DNA of 64,000 nt from Albula goreensis (lineage: Eukaryota; Chordata; Actinopteri; Albuliformes; Albulidae). The first letter of the stretch is position 1, and each line of letters opens with the position of its first letter. Positions 21,206 through 33,386 of the stretch are shown piece by piece. The translations under genes were made by a program, and so were the position numbers. The stretch covers positions 36,779,386 to 36,843,385 of the forward strand of contig CM040750.1 in the NCBI GenBank assembly GCA_022829145.1. Reading direction: 5' to 3'. The notes under the pieces were generated by a model. That model saw only the letters and a list, made by a program, of their open reading frames with translations, did not search any database and was not told where the DNA came from.

Positions 21206-21228
21206 CTATTTTCTGGGTCAACTCCGGG

Positions 21229-21311
21229 ATTATATACATCTATAAAGCTCAGAGGCAGGCAGAGGCGAGGGAGGTGGAGCCACCGTCCTTCGTATCCTTT
21301 GTCGCGATTGG
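21229..21311 (-). promoter_or_regulatory. cited4: cited4 core promoter: TATA boxes and CCAAT box
   Basis: On the - strand there is a CCAAT box (GGCCAATCGCG, core at 21311-21307). Next comes TTTATAGA near 21246-21239 and then GTATATAAT (21237-21229). The spacing of about 70 bases between CCAAT and TATA is standard and predicts a start near 21200-21210. The region is free of tandem repeats. Confidence 0.55.
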
Positions 21312-21319
21312 CCCTATTT

Positions 21320-22140
21320 TAATCATTGTGCAAAGGGGAAAAAAACCTGCCGGATTCAGTGAAAGACAGTAGCCAATTAGTTCCCTCCTATTTGTTTTTA
21401 TTTCGTTTTTTACCCTCTCAATTGAAAAAAGGTCGACCGGCCCAGCTCTGTGGCTTTGCAGCTTGTCGTTTCTTCCTCTTGTATTAAACTGGGCACAGTA
21501 ATGTAGGCCAGACAAAAAAAGACTGAAGTCTAAAGGATTAATGTTTGACATGATTACATACCTATGTTACTTAAATCTGTCAAGACTACTGTGTCACTCA
21601 TTTCAAAATGTTAATGTTAAAGTTATGTATCCTACATATATTTTAGATTTTAGGGGAAATAGTTTTCCAGCAAAATAGACTTTTGTTTGTGCATATACAG
21701 TTTTAGTAATTTAGCCTACTTTCTTAAACATTTCACTCATAGCCGGGGTTTTAAGGCATATTGAATGTGCGGTTTTAAAGCACAGATCTCTCGTATAAAA
21801 ACAGCCTTGTAACACTAATACGAATGAATGTCACTACACGCTTTCCTTCTGTTTATTCAAACTGTAGTTAATGTGATTATCCCTGTACTGTGTTCTTTGC
21901 CATCGCAGGGCAGCGTTAGATTTTTTTCTCCCCTTTCATTCTGGTCATCATACATTTCATTATGGAAAACAAAAACTGTCCCTGAATCCATGCAAGGACA
22001 AAACAAGCAATGGCGATAAGAAAGGGAGATACACAACAACACACTTGACCCGAGAAAACAAGCCCTAAATTCCCATCCAAAAAAAATAGTGTGTGTCCAG
22101 TCCAAGGTTTGTGTGAAGGCAGTGGTGTTTTCACAGAGCG
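21320..22140. other. cited4: cited4 upstream region, non-coding
   Basis: AT-rich unique-looking DNA directly upstream of the inferred promoter, without tandem repeats or exon-like frames. Being close to the start and free of repeats, it may hold proximal enhancers, which is inference. Confidence 0.4.
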
Positions 22141-22144
22141 CTGT

Positions 22145-22325
22145 GAGTGGCTCCATGTGACGCGCCACTCTGCTGTGCAGCGCGAGGCTGCGTGACGCGC
22201 GAGGCGGGGAGGGGGAGGGGCGGGGGAATGGAATGCTCGAGCTATTCTGGGCAACCGACGAGCTGCGCGCGCGAGTGCCCGAATCACCTTCTCCCCACTG
22301 CACGTGTGCGCTGGCCGAGTGTTTA
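22145..22325. promoter_or_regulatory. Small CpG-rich patch with GC boxes, ~1 kb upstream of cited4
   Basis: About 180 bases with dense CpG (GTGACGCGCCAC, GCGTGACGCGCGAGGCGGG, GCTGCGCGCGCGAG), a GC box (GGGGAGGGGCGGGGGA) and CACGTG-type E-box near 22300. It contrasts sharply with the AT-rich flanks. It could be a distal or alternative promoter of cited4, an enhancer, or the promoter of an unannotated divergent RNA. Confidence 0.5.
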
Positions 22326-22329
22326 CTTT

Positions 22330-23930
22330 CTTCAGCCTAAAAAAGTAGCTCCCGAGAAACCAGGAGGTGTAATGGTTAGTTAAAAACAGTATAAGTTGTT
22401 AGAACGGGGGTGTAAACTACGTTTCAGAAAAATACTGCCTAGGACCATAAAAAGGTCATGCTTTTTTTTTTTTTACCACCACGTCCAGATATGGCAAGGT
22501 AGAGACATAAACAAGAGCAAAGTCTTTGTTTTGCTGCTGATTCAGATGTGTTTGCCTGTGTCACCCTCTGTGCTCATGTATAATTTAACCCCTCAGTTTT
22601 GCTAAAAAAAAAATCAATATACTGTAGCTTATGTTCATTTGTTGTGGGTTTGGAGAGTTTCTGGATGGGGGAAGGGGCCAATGTAAATATACTGTTAGTC
22701 AGTGGGGGGCGGGGGTGGAATAATGCATTAACTGCAGGTGAGTGAGCGTTGCCAGGTAAAGAGGAGACACCCGCAGCATTGGAGCATACCTGAGCACCAG
22801 GGGAGCACATACAGTCTCACCTAACCTGTTCCTGTAAACATGAAAGGCAGAGCAGAGAATCGCAGTGCCTAACACGACTGAAGCCTGCCAAAATATATTT
22901 AAATATCCATTTGTCAAATGCAATTAAATAAAATATATTGCATGGATAAATACATGGTAAGGCCTTGCTGCTATTAACAATATATGGGGAAATATGCAAA
23001 TACATAAGAATAGTTTTGCAACATATTTATTATATTTATATTTTCATAAAAACTCATCTTATACAAACCAAACTTTTCTACAAGGTGAAAAGAACTATCT
23101 ACAGACAGCCCCTTTTATCCCACAATTCATGCAAAGTTTTGTTGGGTGACATTGGTGGGGGAGGGGAGAGTGCAAACACTTTGTTTTCAAGGCCTAAACT
23201 GAGTGCTGATAGGGAGAGGCACAGTTACAACACACACACACATGCACACACACACACACACACGCCCCACCAGCCCGGTAGGAGACTGCCAAAGACTGGC
23301 ATTTCTGGTGCCAGAAGCATTGTTCTTACTTGAGGATTCCTTTGTCAAATGTTTTAAGGTGAGAAGGAAATGTGTCCATGTGCATAGTCTGAATGCTTCC
23401 AAGTGAAATTTATTGGCTGCAAAGTTCTGATCGGGCAGGCCTGTGTGTGGTGAAGCACAAACATGAACTACGACCTGTGTGTATCGCGCTTTCAAAAAAA
23501 AAGGAACGCAGTTAAAGGTGTCCATACACACTGCCTTTGGCTCTCGCTCCTCTGCACTGCATTTTCCAGTGCTTTAAAGTCACCCTGCTTACAACGTGTG
23601 TTTTAATTGTAGCATGATGATTGTGCTGAGAACAGACTGTTGTTTTGCACCCTATTAAATGTATCTGAAAAAAGGTTTGGTTTCTATTGTGTATCTTTAA
23701 CAGAATATGATTTTGTTCTCTTGAGAACAAATATAACTGTTCCCACAAAGGAACAGTACGGATTCCTCATAGTGCTGTTCTGAACCCTTTTCTACCTTTT
23801 ACTATGACTAAAGGTATAGTGGGTGTACTCTGCTGGGTTCCACTCCAGTAAAACTCCGGTTTCCACAGATTGTAAGATGAGGGTGGGCAAGGGGGACCAT
23901 GTTGATTTCTGGATTTCATGCTAATCTGTG
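22330..23930. other. Intergenic, no gene recognised
   Basis: The tract is AT-rich with short CA runs (23229-23263) and no conserved reading frame. It ends where the SINE-like element begins. Confidence 0.45.
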
Positions 23931-23933
23931 TAT

Positions 23934-24060
23934 GGGTATTTAGCATATGCTTTTATCCAAAGAAACCTACACAGTTTGCACACTATCCATTTGTATGGCC
24001 TGGGAATTAAACCTGCATCCTCTGAGCTACAATCCCAGCTCCCTAACCATTACACTACAC
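23934..24060 (+). mobile_element. Teleost SINE-like fragment (body and tail)
   Basis: TATTTAGCATATGCTTTTAT followed by CCAAAGAAACCTACA corresponds to the very common fish SINE core TTTAGCAGACGCTTTTATCCAAAGCGACTTACA. The usual tail follows: AATTAAACCTGCATCCTCTG, AGCTACAATCCCAGCTCCCT and AACCATTACACTAC. The tRNA-derived head is not visible. It is the likely founder of the adjacent 47-bp array. Confidence 0.65.
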
Positions 24061-24697
24061 TGTAACCTCTGAGCTACAAGCCCAGCTCCCTAACCATTAC
24101 ACTACACTCCCTAACCATAACCTCTGAGCTACAAGCCCAGCTCCCTAACCATTAACCATTACACTACACTGTAACCTCTGAGCTACAAGCCCAGCTCCCT
24201 AACCATTACACTACACTGTAACCTCTGAGCTACAAGCCCAGCTCCCTAACCATTACACTACACTGTAACCTCTGAGCTACAAGCCAAGCTCCCTAACCAT
24301 TATACAAGCCCACACTGTAACCTCTGAGCTGACAAGCACAGCTCCCTAACCATTACACTACAACACTGTAACCTCTGAGCTACAAGCCCAGCTCCCTAAC
24401 CATTACACTACACTGTAACCTCTGAGCTACAAGCCCAGCTCCCTAACCATTACACTACACTGTAACCTCTGAGCTACAAGCCCAGTTCCTAACCATTACA
24501 CTACACTGTAATCTCTGAGCTACAAGCCCAGCTCCCTAACCATTACACTACACTGTAACCTCTGAGCTACATGCCCAGCTCCCTAACCATTACACTACAC
24601 TGTAACCTCTGAACTACAAGCCCAGCTCCCTAACCATTACACTACACTGTAATCTCTGAGCTACAAGCCCAGCTCCCTAACCATTACACTACACTGC
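24015..24697 (+). repeat. 47-bp minisatellite made from SINE tail (about 14 units)
   Basis: The units are CTGTAACCTCTGAGCTACAA, GCCCAGCTCCCTAACCATTA and CACTACA, period 47 (TCTGAGCTAC at 24421 and 24468). The first unit grades into the SINE tail at 23998-24060, which shows that the array arose by tandem expansion of that tail. One imperfect zone (24080-24350) has partial and rearranged units. Confidence 0.92.
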
Positions 24698-24750
24698 TGT
24701 CCCTGACTTCTGCAGATCTGTTGACATTGAGAAGTTCAGCAACCACACAG

Positions 24751-24752
<2 letters not shown>

Positions 24753-24796
<44 letters not shown>

Positions 24797-24863
24797 ATGT
24801 GTGTGTGTGTGTGTGTGCGTGTGTGTGTGTGAGTGTGAGTGAGTGTGTGTGAGTGTGAGTGTG

Positions 24864-24899
<36 letters not shown>

Positions 24900-25128
24900 T
24901 GTGAGTGTGTGTATGCATGTGTGTGTGTGTGTATGTGTGTGTGTGAGTGAGTGTGAGTGTGTGAGTGTGTGTATGCATGTGTGTGTGTGTGTGAGTGTGA
25001 GTGTGTGAGTGTGTGTATGCATGTGTGTGTGTGTGTGATGTGTGTGTGTGTGTGTGTGTATGAGTGTGTGAGTGTGAGTGTGTGTGTGTGTGTATAGTGT
25101 GTGTGTGTGTGTGTGTGTATGTGTGTGA

Positions 25129-25159
<31 letters not shown>

Positions 25160-25236
25160 AGTGAGTGTGAGTGTGTGAGTGTGTGTGTGCATGTGTGTGT
25201 GTGTGTATGAGTGTGTGAGTGTGTGTGTGTGTGTGT

Positions 25237-25275
<39 letters not shown>

Positions 25276-25293
25276 TATGTGTATATGTGTGTA
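24753..25293. repeat. 540-bp compound GT/GAGT microsatellite
   Basis: A very long GT-rich tract with (GT)n, GAGT, GTAT and GCATGT interruptions. It immediately follows the SINE-tail array. His/Thr-rich open frames on the - strand are compositional. Confidence 0.95.
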
Positions 25294-25299
25294 GGTTGG

Positions 25300-27120
25300 G
25301 GGGGGGTGAGGGTTATTGAGACATCGTCTTGTTGCTCAGCCGGTAAATATGGCCTGGGAGAAAGAGTCTGGTCAGGGGATCTCTCTCCTCTGATGGCGTG
25401 TGTTTCACCTGACGCCAGCACAGATTTATTCTGTGCTCATGATATCACCTGCTTCACAGACACACAGACACATCCGTAAACTTACACAGGTGACCGAAGA
25501 AAAGGAGCAATGCAAACTCAGGTAAAAATACCTGCACACTGCTGTTGTAACCAGGACGGGTACGGAACATTTCTGAGATCCAATCGCCTCTGGAAATCAC
25601 TGCCCTACCTTATGCGCCTCGGAGACAGGTGCATGTGGGAAATACCTGTGTCTGAATAATACCTGTCTGAATTTACCTGAGATCACCTGCTTCCATTAAA
25701 AGCTACAGCACTGTGGCCTATCCTGTCCCAGCAAGCCCTAGTGAACGAGGGCAGGGGTAGAGTGAAGAGGGGGGCAAGCTGGGAAATTGGAGTGGGGGGG
25801 CAATTGGAGGGGCAGGATGATAGGGGTGGGGGCAGGTTTGGTGATGGGGTGGGTGGTCAACGGAGGAGGGGGTGTTTGACTCTTATTCTGTCCAGACTGT
25901 GTGCAGCCTCATCTGACAGCTCCTGAGGATTCAGTGTGTTCGCTGTGTGTGTGTGCTTGTGAGTGTGTGTGTGAGTGTGTGTGCATGTGAGTGTGTGTGA
26001 GTGTGTGTGTGTATGTGTGAGTGTGTGACGGACAGGGCCAAAGCCAGAGCTGTACAGATAATCTCCCACTAAGCGGCCGGCACGGCGTGTTCCTGGGATC
26101 AGGAGTGCCACGGCGACACGGCCGTTTAACCTCCACCCAATTAGCGCCGCGCGGCTCTGCTCACCTGTTCCTCGGGCACAGAGAATGCGTGCTGGGGGTG
26201 GTGGGAGGCGGGTGGGGTGCAGTGGGAACTGGGGGTCTAATTGTGAGGTGCTGTTAAAGCTCTCGGCACAAATATTTCCTCCACGCAGCAGCACTGCACT
26301 GCGCTCCAGTTTTTCCCCCTCTTGTTGTGCTGGTGTCTCTCGGGTCCTGAGGTCGGATATCAATGGCCAGGCCCGCCACTATCCCAACGGGCTCGGAGGA
26401 GAATTCCGCCATTGTGGCTTCGCTTTTGAGAAGGTGTGAAGTGTCTCATTGTTTTGGCATATCACATTCAGAGCAACACTTTGTTCCAGGCTGAAAACCC
26501 ATTCACACTCTGCAGTCATTAAAAGTGCGTGGAGTGGACACACATAATGGATAACCAAAAAAAAAAAGAAAAACACACATAAGGGACAATGGCCCCATTA
26601 AATATGACACTTTGTTTTCACTGAAGAACAGAGAGAGCAGGCGAGGGAATGGCCTGAACAGTCTTACATGCCCCCTAAACCAGCGGGTCATTAACACTTC
26701 GTTCCTGAGTTTAAAAACAACAACAGCAGCAGACACATTCCATGTATTCACAGATCTCTTCCCTGTTGCCAGGTGACTTTCAGTCTTTTCCTCCATTTGG
26801 TCACCTGAGCTTTAACACAATTTCCTGCATGATCATTTGAAGATTTCTTCTGTGTGTGTTTTTTTCACCCTTTCGCATGGGTAGGAATCACGTTTCAGAG
26901 GTCTTGCATTCCAAACCAAGGATCTGCCCCTTAAGACTGTATGTGAGGCACAAAACTCTGACCTGGAAAATGTGAAAGGCAGGTGCCCAGCTGTGAGCCT
27001 GGGAGGGCCTTGAGTATGTGCTTAAGTTGGGTTTTCACAGCTAAGTTTTTAATTTATTGACTAAAGAGCCATATCTCTGAGACTTAAATTGCCAACGGAT
27101 TTTAAAGGAAATCACAATAA
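25300..27120. other. Intergenic; short GT array and GC-rich patch, no gene recognised
   Basis: The tract includes a GT/GAGT run (25945-26033) and a CpG-containing stretch (26065-26180). The short frame around 26338-26440 is unsupported. No splice-bounded exon with family similarity was seen. Confidence 0.45.
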
Positions 27121-27125
27121 TCTAC

Positions 27126-27403
27126 AGGCATTCCAGGACTGGAGTTAAACCTGCAGACACTGAGGCCCTCCAGGACTGGAGTTAAACCTGCAGACACTGC
27201 GGCCCTCTAGGACTGGAGTTAAACCTGCAGACACTGCGGCCCTCCAGGACTGGAGTTAAACCTGCAGACACTGCGGCCTTCCAGGACTGGAGTTAAACCT
27301 GCAGGCACTGCGGCCAAGCTGGACTGGAGTAAAACCTGCAGACACTGCGGCCCTCCAGGACTGGAGTTAAACCTGCAGACACTGCGGCCCTCCAGGACTC
27401 AAG
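27126..27403 (-). repeat. 37-bp minisatellite, array C (about 7 units)
   Basis: The units are CTCCAGGACTGGAGTTAAAC, CTGCAGACACTG and CGGCC, period about 37. One divergent unit (27313-27345) has an altered GGCCAAGCTGGACTGGAGTA segment. The unit is the reverse complement of that in the larger array at 45355-45893. Confidence 0.93.
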
Positions 27404-27409
27404 ATGTAG

Positions 27410-29040
27410 TCCACCCTCTTCAGTGTGTAACAAAGAATTTCTCCATATGGTAAGTTGGACCCCTGTGAATATTGCTGTGCTCAGTTCATGAGTTTGCTTT
27501 GCGTGATACCTAGATGAATACATAGATTTGATATTTGTCAGACATGTCAAGACAACTTATCCACAGCCCTCCCCCTGGTTGGACAGTGCTGGTTTTTGTT
27601 ATTACACATTAGTTAACTGATCAGTCAAATCAACTGTACCTTCCTAACCCTGTGTCTTAAGATTGAACTGGTCCTGAAAGTTCTTGTAGAACACACAAAG
27701 ATGAAGAACTCAAAGCCAGCAGTCTTGGCAGCTGTCCGGACCAGGGGTATGCGAGCTGAGGCCTTCATGTTGTTGCGGTTAACGAGGACGCTCTCGTTAT
27801 TTTATTTATTTTTAAATGTGTGGGGTTGTTGGTTGTTGAGAGCCTGCAGCTCCAGGGATGGACCGTAGGGACTGGCACATGTTTACAGGCTGTCTGACAG
27901 GCAGGCAGAGAGAAGCCCGATCCACAGGGAATCCACTGTTAGCATCGCAGATAAGGGCCTGTTCTCCTCCAACGGCTTTTCCTCCCTTCCTTTGTCTTTC
28001 TCTCTCTCTCTCTCTCTCTCTGTTTATCACTCTGTTTTCCTATTGCCACTGTTTTCCTCTGTTCACTTCACAACTCCATTCCCTCTCCCTCTCTCTCTCA
28101 TCCCCTCTGTCTTTCTAACCCCCCACCTCCCTTATTCATTCTCCAGTGTGGGTCTTTATTTATTTATCGTCACAGCGAGACCAACACAATTCCGCCATGG
28201 TAATTATGGCCAACATGGCCCTGCCTGTGTACACAAAGCAATTATGACAAAATCAAATCCGGGCAGCGTTTGAGCACCCCACCCCCACTCCCCTCCTCTC
28301 ACCCCTGGCCAACCCCCAATAAAACTGAAGAAACCGCGTTGGGAGGCTGCGCTGCCTCAGCACTCAGGTGAGGTGCAGGTGAGGCTGCCCTGTTGAGCAC
28401 CTGGGGGATGTAGCTTTGAGCTAGCTGATCAGGTTTGCTGGCTATCTTTGGTAAACATCCTCCAGGAAAGGAAAACTCTTTGGCTTTTATTACTATTTGG
28501 TTAAACAGACAGAAAGTCATTAACTAAGTATTTCATAGTGTAATTAATACGTTAATTGAACAGGTTTTAAGCTACCTTGATTGACCGAAAAGCGACGTTG
28601 CCCTCATCATGTTATTGTAAGGTTACCCAGGTAATCGTAAAACCAGCTTCACAGTGCACCTTACAGGTGAGCTGATCGCAACCTGCGCAAGAAGCTAAGC
28701 GAGAATGAGCATGCAAATATAATCACTCCGCCGACCCAAAGAGAAAAGCACTCAGACCACACTGCAGGACAGACCCCGGGTTAATATGCAATGACCAGTG
28801 TGTGTTCTGTGTAAAGGCCATCAGTAATAACAGCGACATGATGGGTTAAAACAGAGTTTGGGTGCTTAGAGAAAAACAGTTGCAAACAGTCGCTGCTATG
28901 GGCGACTGGCAGGTAATTCCTTTTGCGGTATCTGGGATCAGAAGCACACAAACAACACCCCCCCCCCGCCAGCCCAACCATGCCCCACCCCTCCTGGGTT
29001 TCTCGGAACCCAGAGCCCACAGACAAGGTCAGGGTGCAGG
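27410..29040. other. Intergenic; CT-rich run, no gene recognised
   Basis: A pyrimidine-rich stretch with (CT)n at 27998-28021 and similar CT-rich DNA to about 28110 is present. The remainder is unremarkable AT/GC-mixed DNA without credible exons. Confidence 0.45.
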
Positions 29041-29044
29041 GCTG

Positions 29045-29215
29045 CGTGTGTGTGTGTGTGTGCAGGGCTGCATGTGTTTGTGTATGTGTGTGTGTGTGCA
29101 GGGCTGCATGTGTTTGTGTGTATAAGAGTGTGTGTGTGCAGGGCTGCGTGTATGCGTGTGTGTGTGTGTTTGTGTGCATGGCTATGTGTGTGTGTGCAGG
29201 GCTACATGTGTTTGT
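29045..29215. repeat. GT-rich repeat with GCAGGGCTGCATGTGTTTGT units
   Basis: Four or five units of a longer repeat (GCAGGGCTGCRTGTGTTTGTG followed by a short GT run) are seen. This makes it a minisatellite embedded in GT microsatellite. Confidence 0.8.
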
Positions 29216-29420
29216 GAAGACAGCTTCTGAGACACACAGAGAGAGAAAAAATTTGTCCCTGAGTTTTCCTTCTCAAGGCTCCACCTCCTCCCCACCCCCA
29301 GCCCCACCCCCACCTCCTGACAGGTGTTTCCCAGAGGGCCATGCATGCTGAGGGGGACGGGCTTTATCTGCACACCTGTGGAGACCATTGGCTGCACGTG
29401 TGTTTTACAGAGGAAAACAG

Positions 29421-29871
29421 AAGAGTGTTTGTGCGCGCGTGTGAGAGTGTGCGCGTGTGCGCGCGTGTCTGTATATATATATATGCATGTATGTGCATGC
29501 ATGTGTGTGTGCGCGTGGACGTGTGTGTGTATGTGTGTTAGTGTGTGCATGTGTGTGTATGTGAGTGTGTGTGTGAGTGTGTGTTTGAGTGTGTGTGCGA
29601 GTGTATGTATGTGAGTGTGTGTGTGTGTGTGTTTGAGTGTGTGTCAGTAGGTGTGTGTGTATGTGTGTGTGAGTGTGTGTGTGAGTAGGTGTGTGTGAGT
29701 GTGTGTGTGAGTAGGTGTGTGAGTGTGTGTGTGAGTGTGTATGTGAATAGGTGTGAGTAGGTGTGTGTGAGTAGGTGTGTGAGTGTGTGTGTGAGTGCGA
29801 GTGTGTGTGTGTGAGTGTGTGTGTGTGAGTAGGTGTGAGTGTGTGTGTGAGTAGGTGTGTGAGTGTGTGTT

Positions 29872-29902
<31 letters not shown>

Positions 29903-29904
29903 GT
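29421..29904. repeat. ~480-bp compound GT/GAGTAGGT microsatellite
   Basis: (GT)n with recurring GAGTAGGTGTGT and GAGTGTGT interruptions and a short (TA)n at 29474-29484. The GAGTAGGT motif recurs at irregular intervals. Confidence 0.93.
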
Positions 29905-30189
29905 AACCGGTTCTTGGTGGGCCCTTCGCTGTGCTACACTCTAATCATTTGCTTGCTAAACGCTCAAACTGGTCTCAGCCAGCAGGACTGGTCCGCTCTA
30001 GACACCTGACTGAGTGAAGCGGCCCGCCCCGCCCCATAAACGTGTTCTCCACTACCTCTCATCTCAGCCAGCCTCCACCTCCACAGCGCTGCCCTGTTTC
30101 TGCTTTCCAGCTGAATCCCGGACCACATTCACCCTCGCTGGAACCCAGTGCCCAGAGAGAAGTGTTCGCAGGACTTTGTTCCAGCCCAG

Positions 30190-30335
30190 CATTACTCCAG
30201 CTGGCATTCCAGCTATTCAAACAGGTCATCAGTGCCATCATTTCAATCAGGTTGATTAGAGCTGGACTGGAACAAAACCCTGCAGACCCCTATGGCTCAT
30301 CTGGAGCTGGGTTCCCTACCAAGGGACGAATGAGT
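30190..30335. mobile_element. Dispersed fish repeat fragment
   Basis: TTGATTAGAGCTGGACTGGA, ACAAAACCCTGCAGA and ATCTGGAGCTGGGTTCCCTA match the general pattern of a very common fish interspersed repeat, recalled as 'GTTGGAGCAAAACTCTGCAG...CCAGGAGCAGGGTTG'. The 37-bp minisatellite unit shares the GGACTGGA..AAACCTGCAGAC string and may be derived from a related sequence. Confidence 0.5.
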
Positions 30336-30376
30336 TAGAGGCTGTTTTTGATGGCATCAAAATAAACAACCCAGGA

Positions 30377-30436
30377 GGTCAGTGCAGGGTCAGCGAGTTT
30401 TGTAACGAGGTCGTGCCTTTCCACGCCATAGCTGTG
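30377..30436 (+). repeat. Dispersed repeat, copy 1 of a 60-bp pair
   Basis: The segment AACGAGGTCGTGCCTTTCCA with CGCCATAGCTGTGG recurs at 33753-33815 as AACGAGGTCGTGTCCCTCCA with CACCAAAGCTGTGG. Both follow a CAGGAGG..GGGTCA block. It is a pair of diverged copies of an unknown interspersed repeat. Confidence 0.6.
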
Positions 30437-30479
30437 GGGTGATGGGAGTGTTGCAGGGACTGGTTTTTATTTGTCTTTT

Positions 30480-33340
30480 TTTTTTGTGTGGCAACTATCC
30501 AAGGAGAGGAGCTTCAAAGCTGTTTTGCTGTCAGACTGTCACACTTCCAAATCACAGTTTGGAAAACCATGGGTAACATGATTTGGGAGAGTGATGACAA
30601 TATTGCTGCAGTTGTTGTACATTTTCGGTGTCATTAAAAAAAAAACATTGGCCGGGATTCAGTCAAACACGCTTGGTCTCTTTAAGGTCAAATGTAATCC
30701 AATCAAAACAGACTTCACATTGCGACATCATTTTGTTTGAGCATTTTCTATTTTAATGGAGTCAAACATGTCCTTTGGAATGTGTGCTCTTCTTTGTCCA
30801 AATTAGAACTGCTTAAGCCCTTAAAAAGAACAAAGTTTATTTCAATGGAATGCCCTGAAAGACACTGAGACAATTCTTTGTCAAATTGTATTTTGAAATT
30901 TTAAAAAATTGGAAAAAAAATGCTGTTTCGTCTTGTGTTAAGTTAGGAATGCCAAAGTTTAAGTCACATGTAGTTTAAAAAAACTTTATTAGTCACAGAC
31001 CCATGACACACTGACAGAACACACAAATAAGCTATTCGATTCTACTGAATTATCAAATTCAAAAAAAGGTGTTTTTTTATTGAAAAAAATGCTCTTGGTA
31101 TGATATGATAGTTGCCATGGCTACTTGCCACAAGACTATGACGCGGACTAGCTTTACTGGCATAGCAGAGTTAGCCAAGTATGAAGAGTTATGCTCTCTT
31201 GCTTTCATAGCCTAGCCAAGCTAGCCATGGCTATGCTAACTAGCTTTCCTAGCCTAGCTGACCTGGCAAAAGGAGTCCGAGCAGTGGCTACGCTACCTTG
31301 CCATCTCTATCCAAACTGAGCTCCAATGACTCAGGGAGTCTAAGGGGCTACGCTAACTATGTCGTCCTAGCTAGCCAGCCCTCCTTAGCCGCCTCGGCTG
31401 TGACCGTACACTCGGTGTTGGTAGTTTTGGAATGCTGTGGTGTTTTGGAATGCAGTTTCTCTGCTCCAGCTTTTTGTTTGTGCTCAAGGTATTTGATGGA
31501 ATTTGTTTTCCCCTGCTGCTGGAATCCAGCCATTTGTTTGGCATGCTCTCTGCATTGATGGCCTGAATGCGGGGGGTGGAGGGAGATAGAAGGCAGGGAG
31601 GGGAGGGGAAGGAGCACAGGTGTGGGGGCGTGGGATGGGGTGGGGGGTGGGGGTCACCATGGTTTGTGCAAAACAAAAATTTAATGAGACATTTTCTCCT
31701 TTGTGTGTCCATTATGTCTTTTCCGTGTCTTTGGCTGAGTCTGTTTGTTGTAATAACAAGAAAGTTGCCCCCCCCCCCACAAAAAGTACAAATGCAATAA
31801 AGGGAAATAAAAGAGAATATGATATGAATCCTGCAAATGCTGGAGCAATATCAGAATTCTCACCCGTACCAGGTGACAGCAGAGCGGTGATCTTGCTTCA
31901 CACTCTCAGGTAGGAATGTACTAGACTCCCGCAGAGGCGGAAATGGTTTTCTGACATCATGGACAGGTCAGACCAGTGACACGAGTGTGACACACACCAC
32001 AACCGCCAGCAACCCACATACACACACTCGGTCAGACAGAGAGGATCATGGGACACACGTGGACCCAAGCTGGGCTGGTGTTCCGGCTCAGAAAAGAGCA
32101 GGAGGCCTCGTCGTTTCCATGGCGAAGGCCATAGCGGTGGGAGCTGGTTTGGGATTCTGTGCAGGTGGAGGTGGGCTCTGAGGAGCACCAGCAGCTGAGC
32201 AGGGTAAAAAACTGAGGGAGAGACCCTCATCTCCACGTGCGTCTGAACAGCTACGCTCCCTGTGTCTTTAGCTCAGGAGGCAGCCAAGCATATCCACAGC
32301 CAGTCTTACTGCAGGTTTTATACCACGGATACAGAAAATCCATGTTTCTGATTGGTTGGCAGGTGTCAATAAAAAAAATTGTATAACCTGGACACCTTGA
32401 ATGTAGGTCAAAAGTTTTATCGCCGATCTTAATCAATACGCTGCGGCGAAACAATGGTAACCATGCCAACCGTAGCCTTGTCAGTAACGGTCAGCTATTT
32501 CCATTCAGTCATTAACAATTTTAACTCATTCTTTAGCTAACATTAAAACTAAAGAGTCTAAAAACCACAATGGACCATTTTCACATGAATTTTAATGAAT
32601 TTGGTGAGGACAAAACATTTGAGGATATCATCTATAGTCATAGGATATATCTAAAAATAATCATATTTTGAGCCAAAAAAAGTGACCATATATTGAAATG
32701 ACCACACCTAACAGGTAACCGCTTTGCGTCTTGGAGTTCTTTGCCTCCACCTCTGTCCCTTGCATTCGTACAACTGACACCTCATCAGGTGTTATGCCTT
32801 ACTTAATAACTAACCGAGCGAGAACCCACCTGACTCTGCTCCTGTAAGACCAGCTGACCTTCGTCTTCACAGGACTGATGAGTCGTGTCAGGGTCATTCC
32901 TGCTCGGTCGGAATAGACACCTGCACCCATACCTGTCCTCTGTGGTTCAGACTGACCTCCCCCCTGGTTTCTTCTAGGGTCCTTGAAAAGCATAACCTTT
33001 TTTGGTACAACATCGAACTATTAACAATCCTGTAATGGACCATTTGCTTCCACATCATGGTGGTTTACTACAAATTGTGTTGTCAATGGGTTGTTAATGG
33101 GTTGTTAATGGTTCTATTCAATACCACAAATTGTGTCCCCCATAATTACGAGTGAGTCTTTTAATGTTGTTCAGAACCATTTTAAAATGTATTTTAAAGT
33201 GTAGACGCACATGAGAATTTGCTGAATCGGAGGAGCTGTCTCCAGCTCCAGCTGCTCGTGCACAAGCCTGTGACTCATCAGAGAGGGTAGAGGATCATGG
33301 GTAGTGATAGATAATTCATAAAAACGTTGTGAGCTTTGCA
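30480..33340. other. Intergenic; TAGC-rich degenerate tract, no gene recognised
   Basis: At about 31140-31370 the strings CTAGCTTT, TAGCCAAG and GCTAGCC recur at short, irregular spacing, probably an old tandem repeat. The remainder has A/T runs, a C run (31769-31778) and no supported exon. Confidence 0.4.
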
Positions 33341-33343
33341 CGG

Positions 33344-33374
33344 CCCTCTGGATAAGGGCGTCTGTTTAAATGAA
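33344..33374 (-). mobile_element. SINE core remnant, reverse orientation
   Basis: CCTCTGGATAAGGGCGTCTG followed by TTTAAATGA is the reverse complement of the fish SINE core (CATTTA..AGACGC.CTTATCCAG). Only about 30 bases remain. Confidence 0.55.
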
Positions 33375-33386
33375 CTGTGTTTCCAG

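Noticed and set aside
24684-25421. 245-codon His/Thr-rich frame
   Set aside because: GT/CA microsatellite read in frame; composition only.
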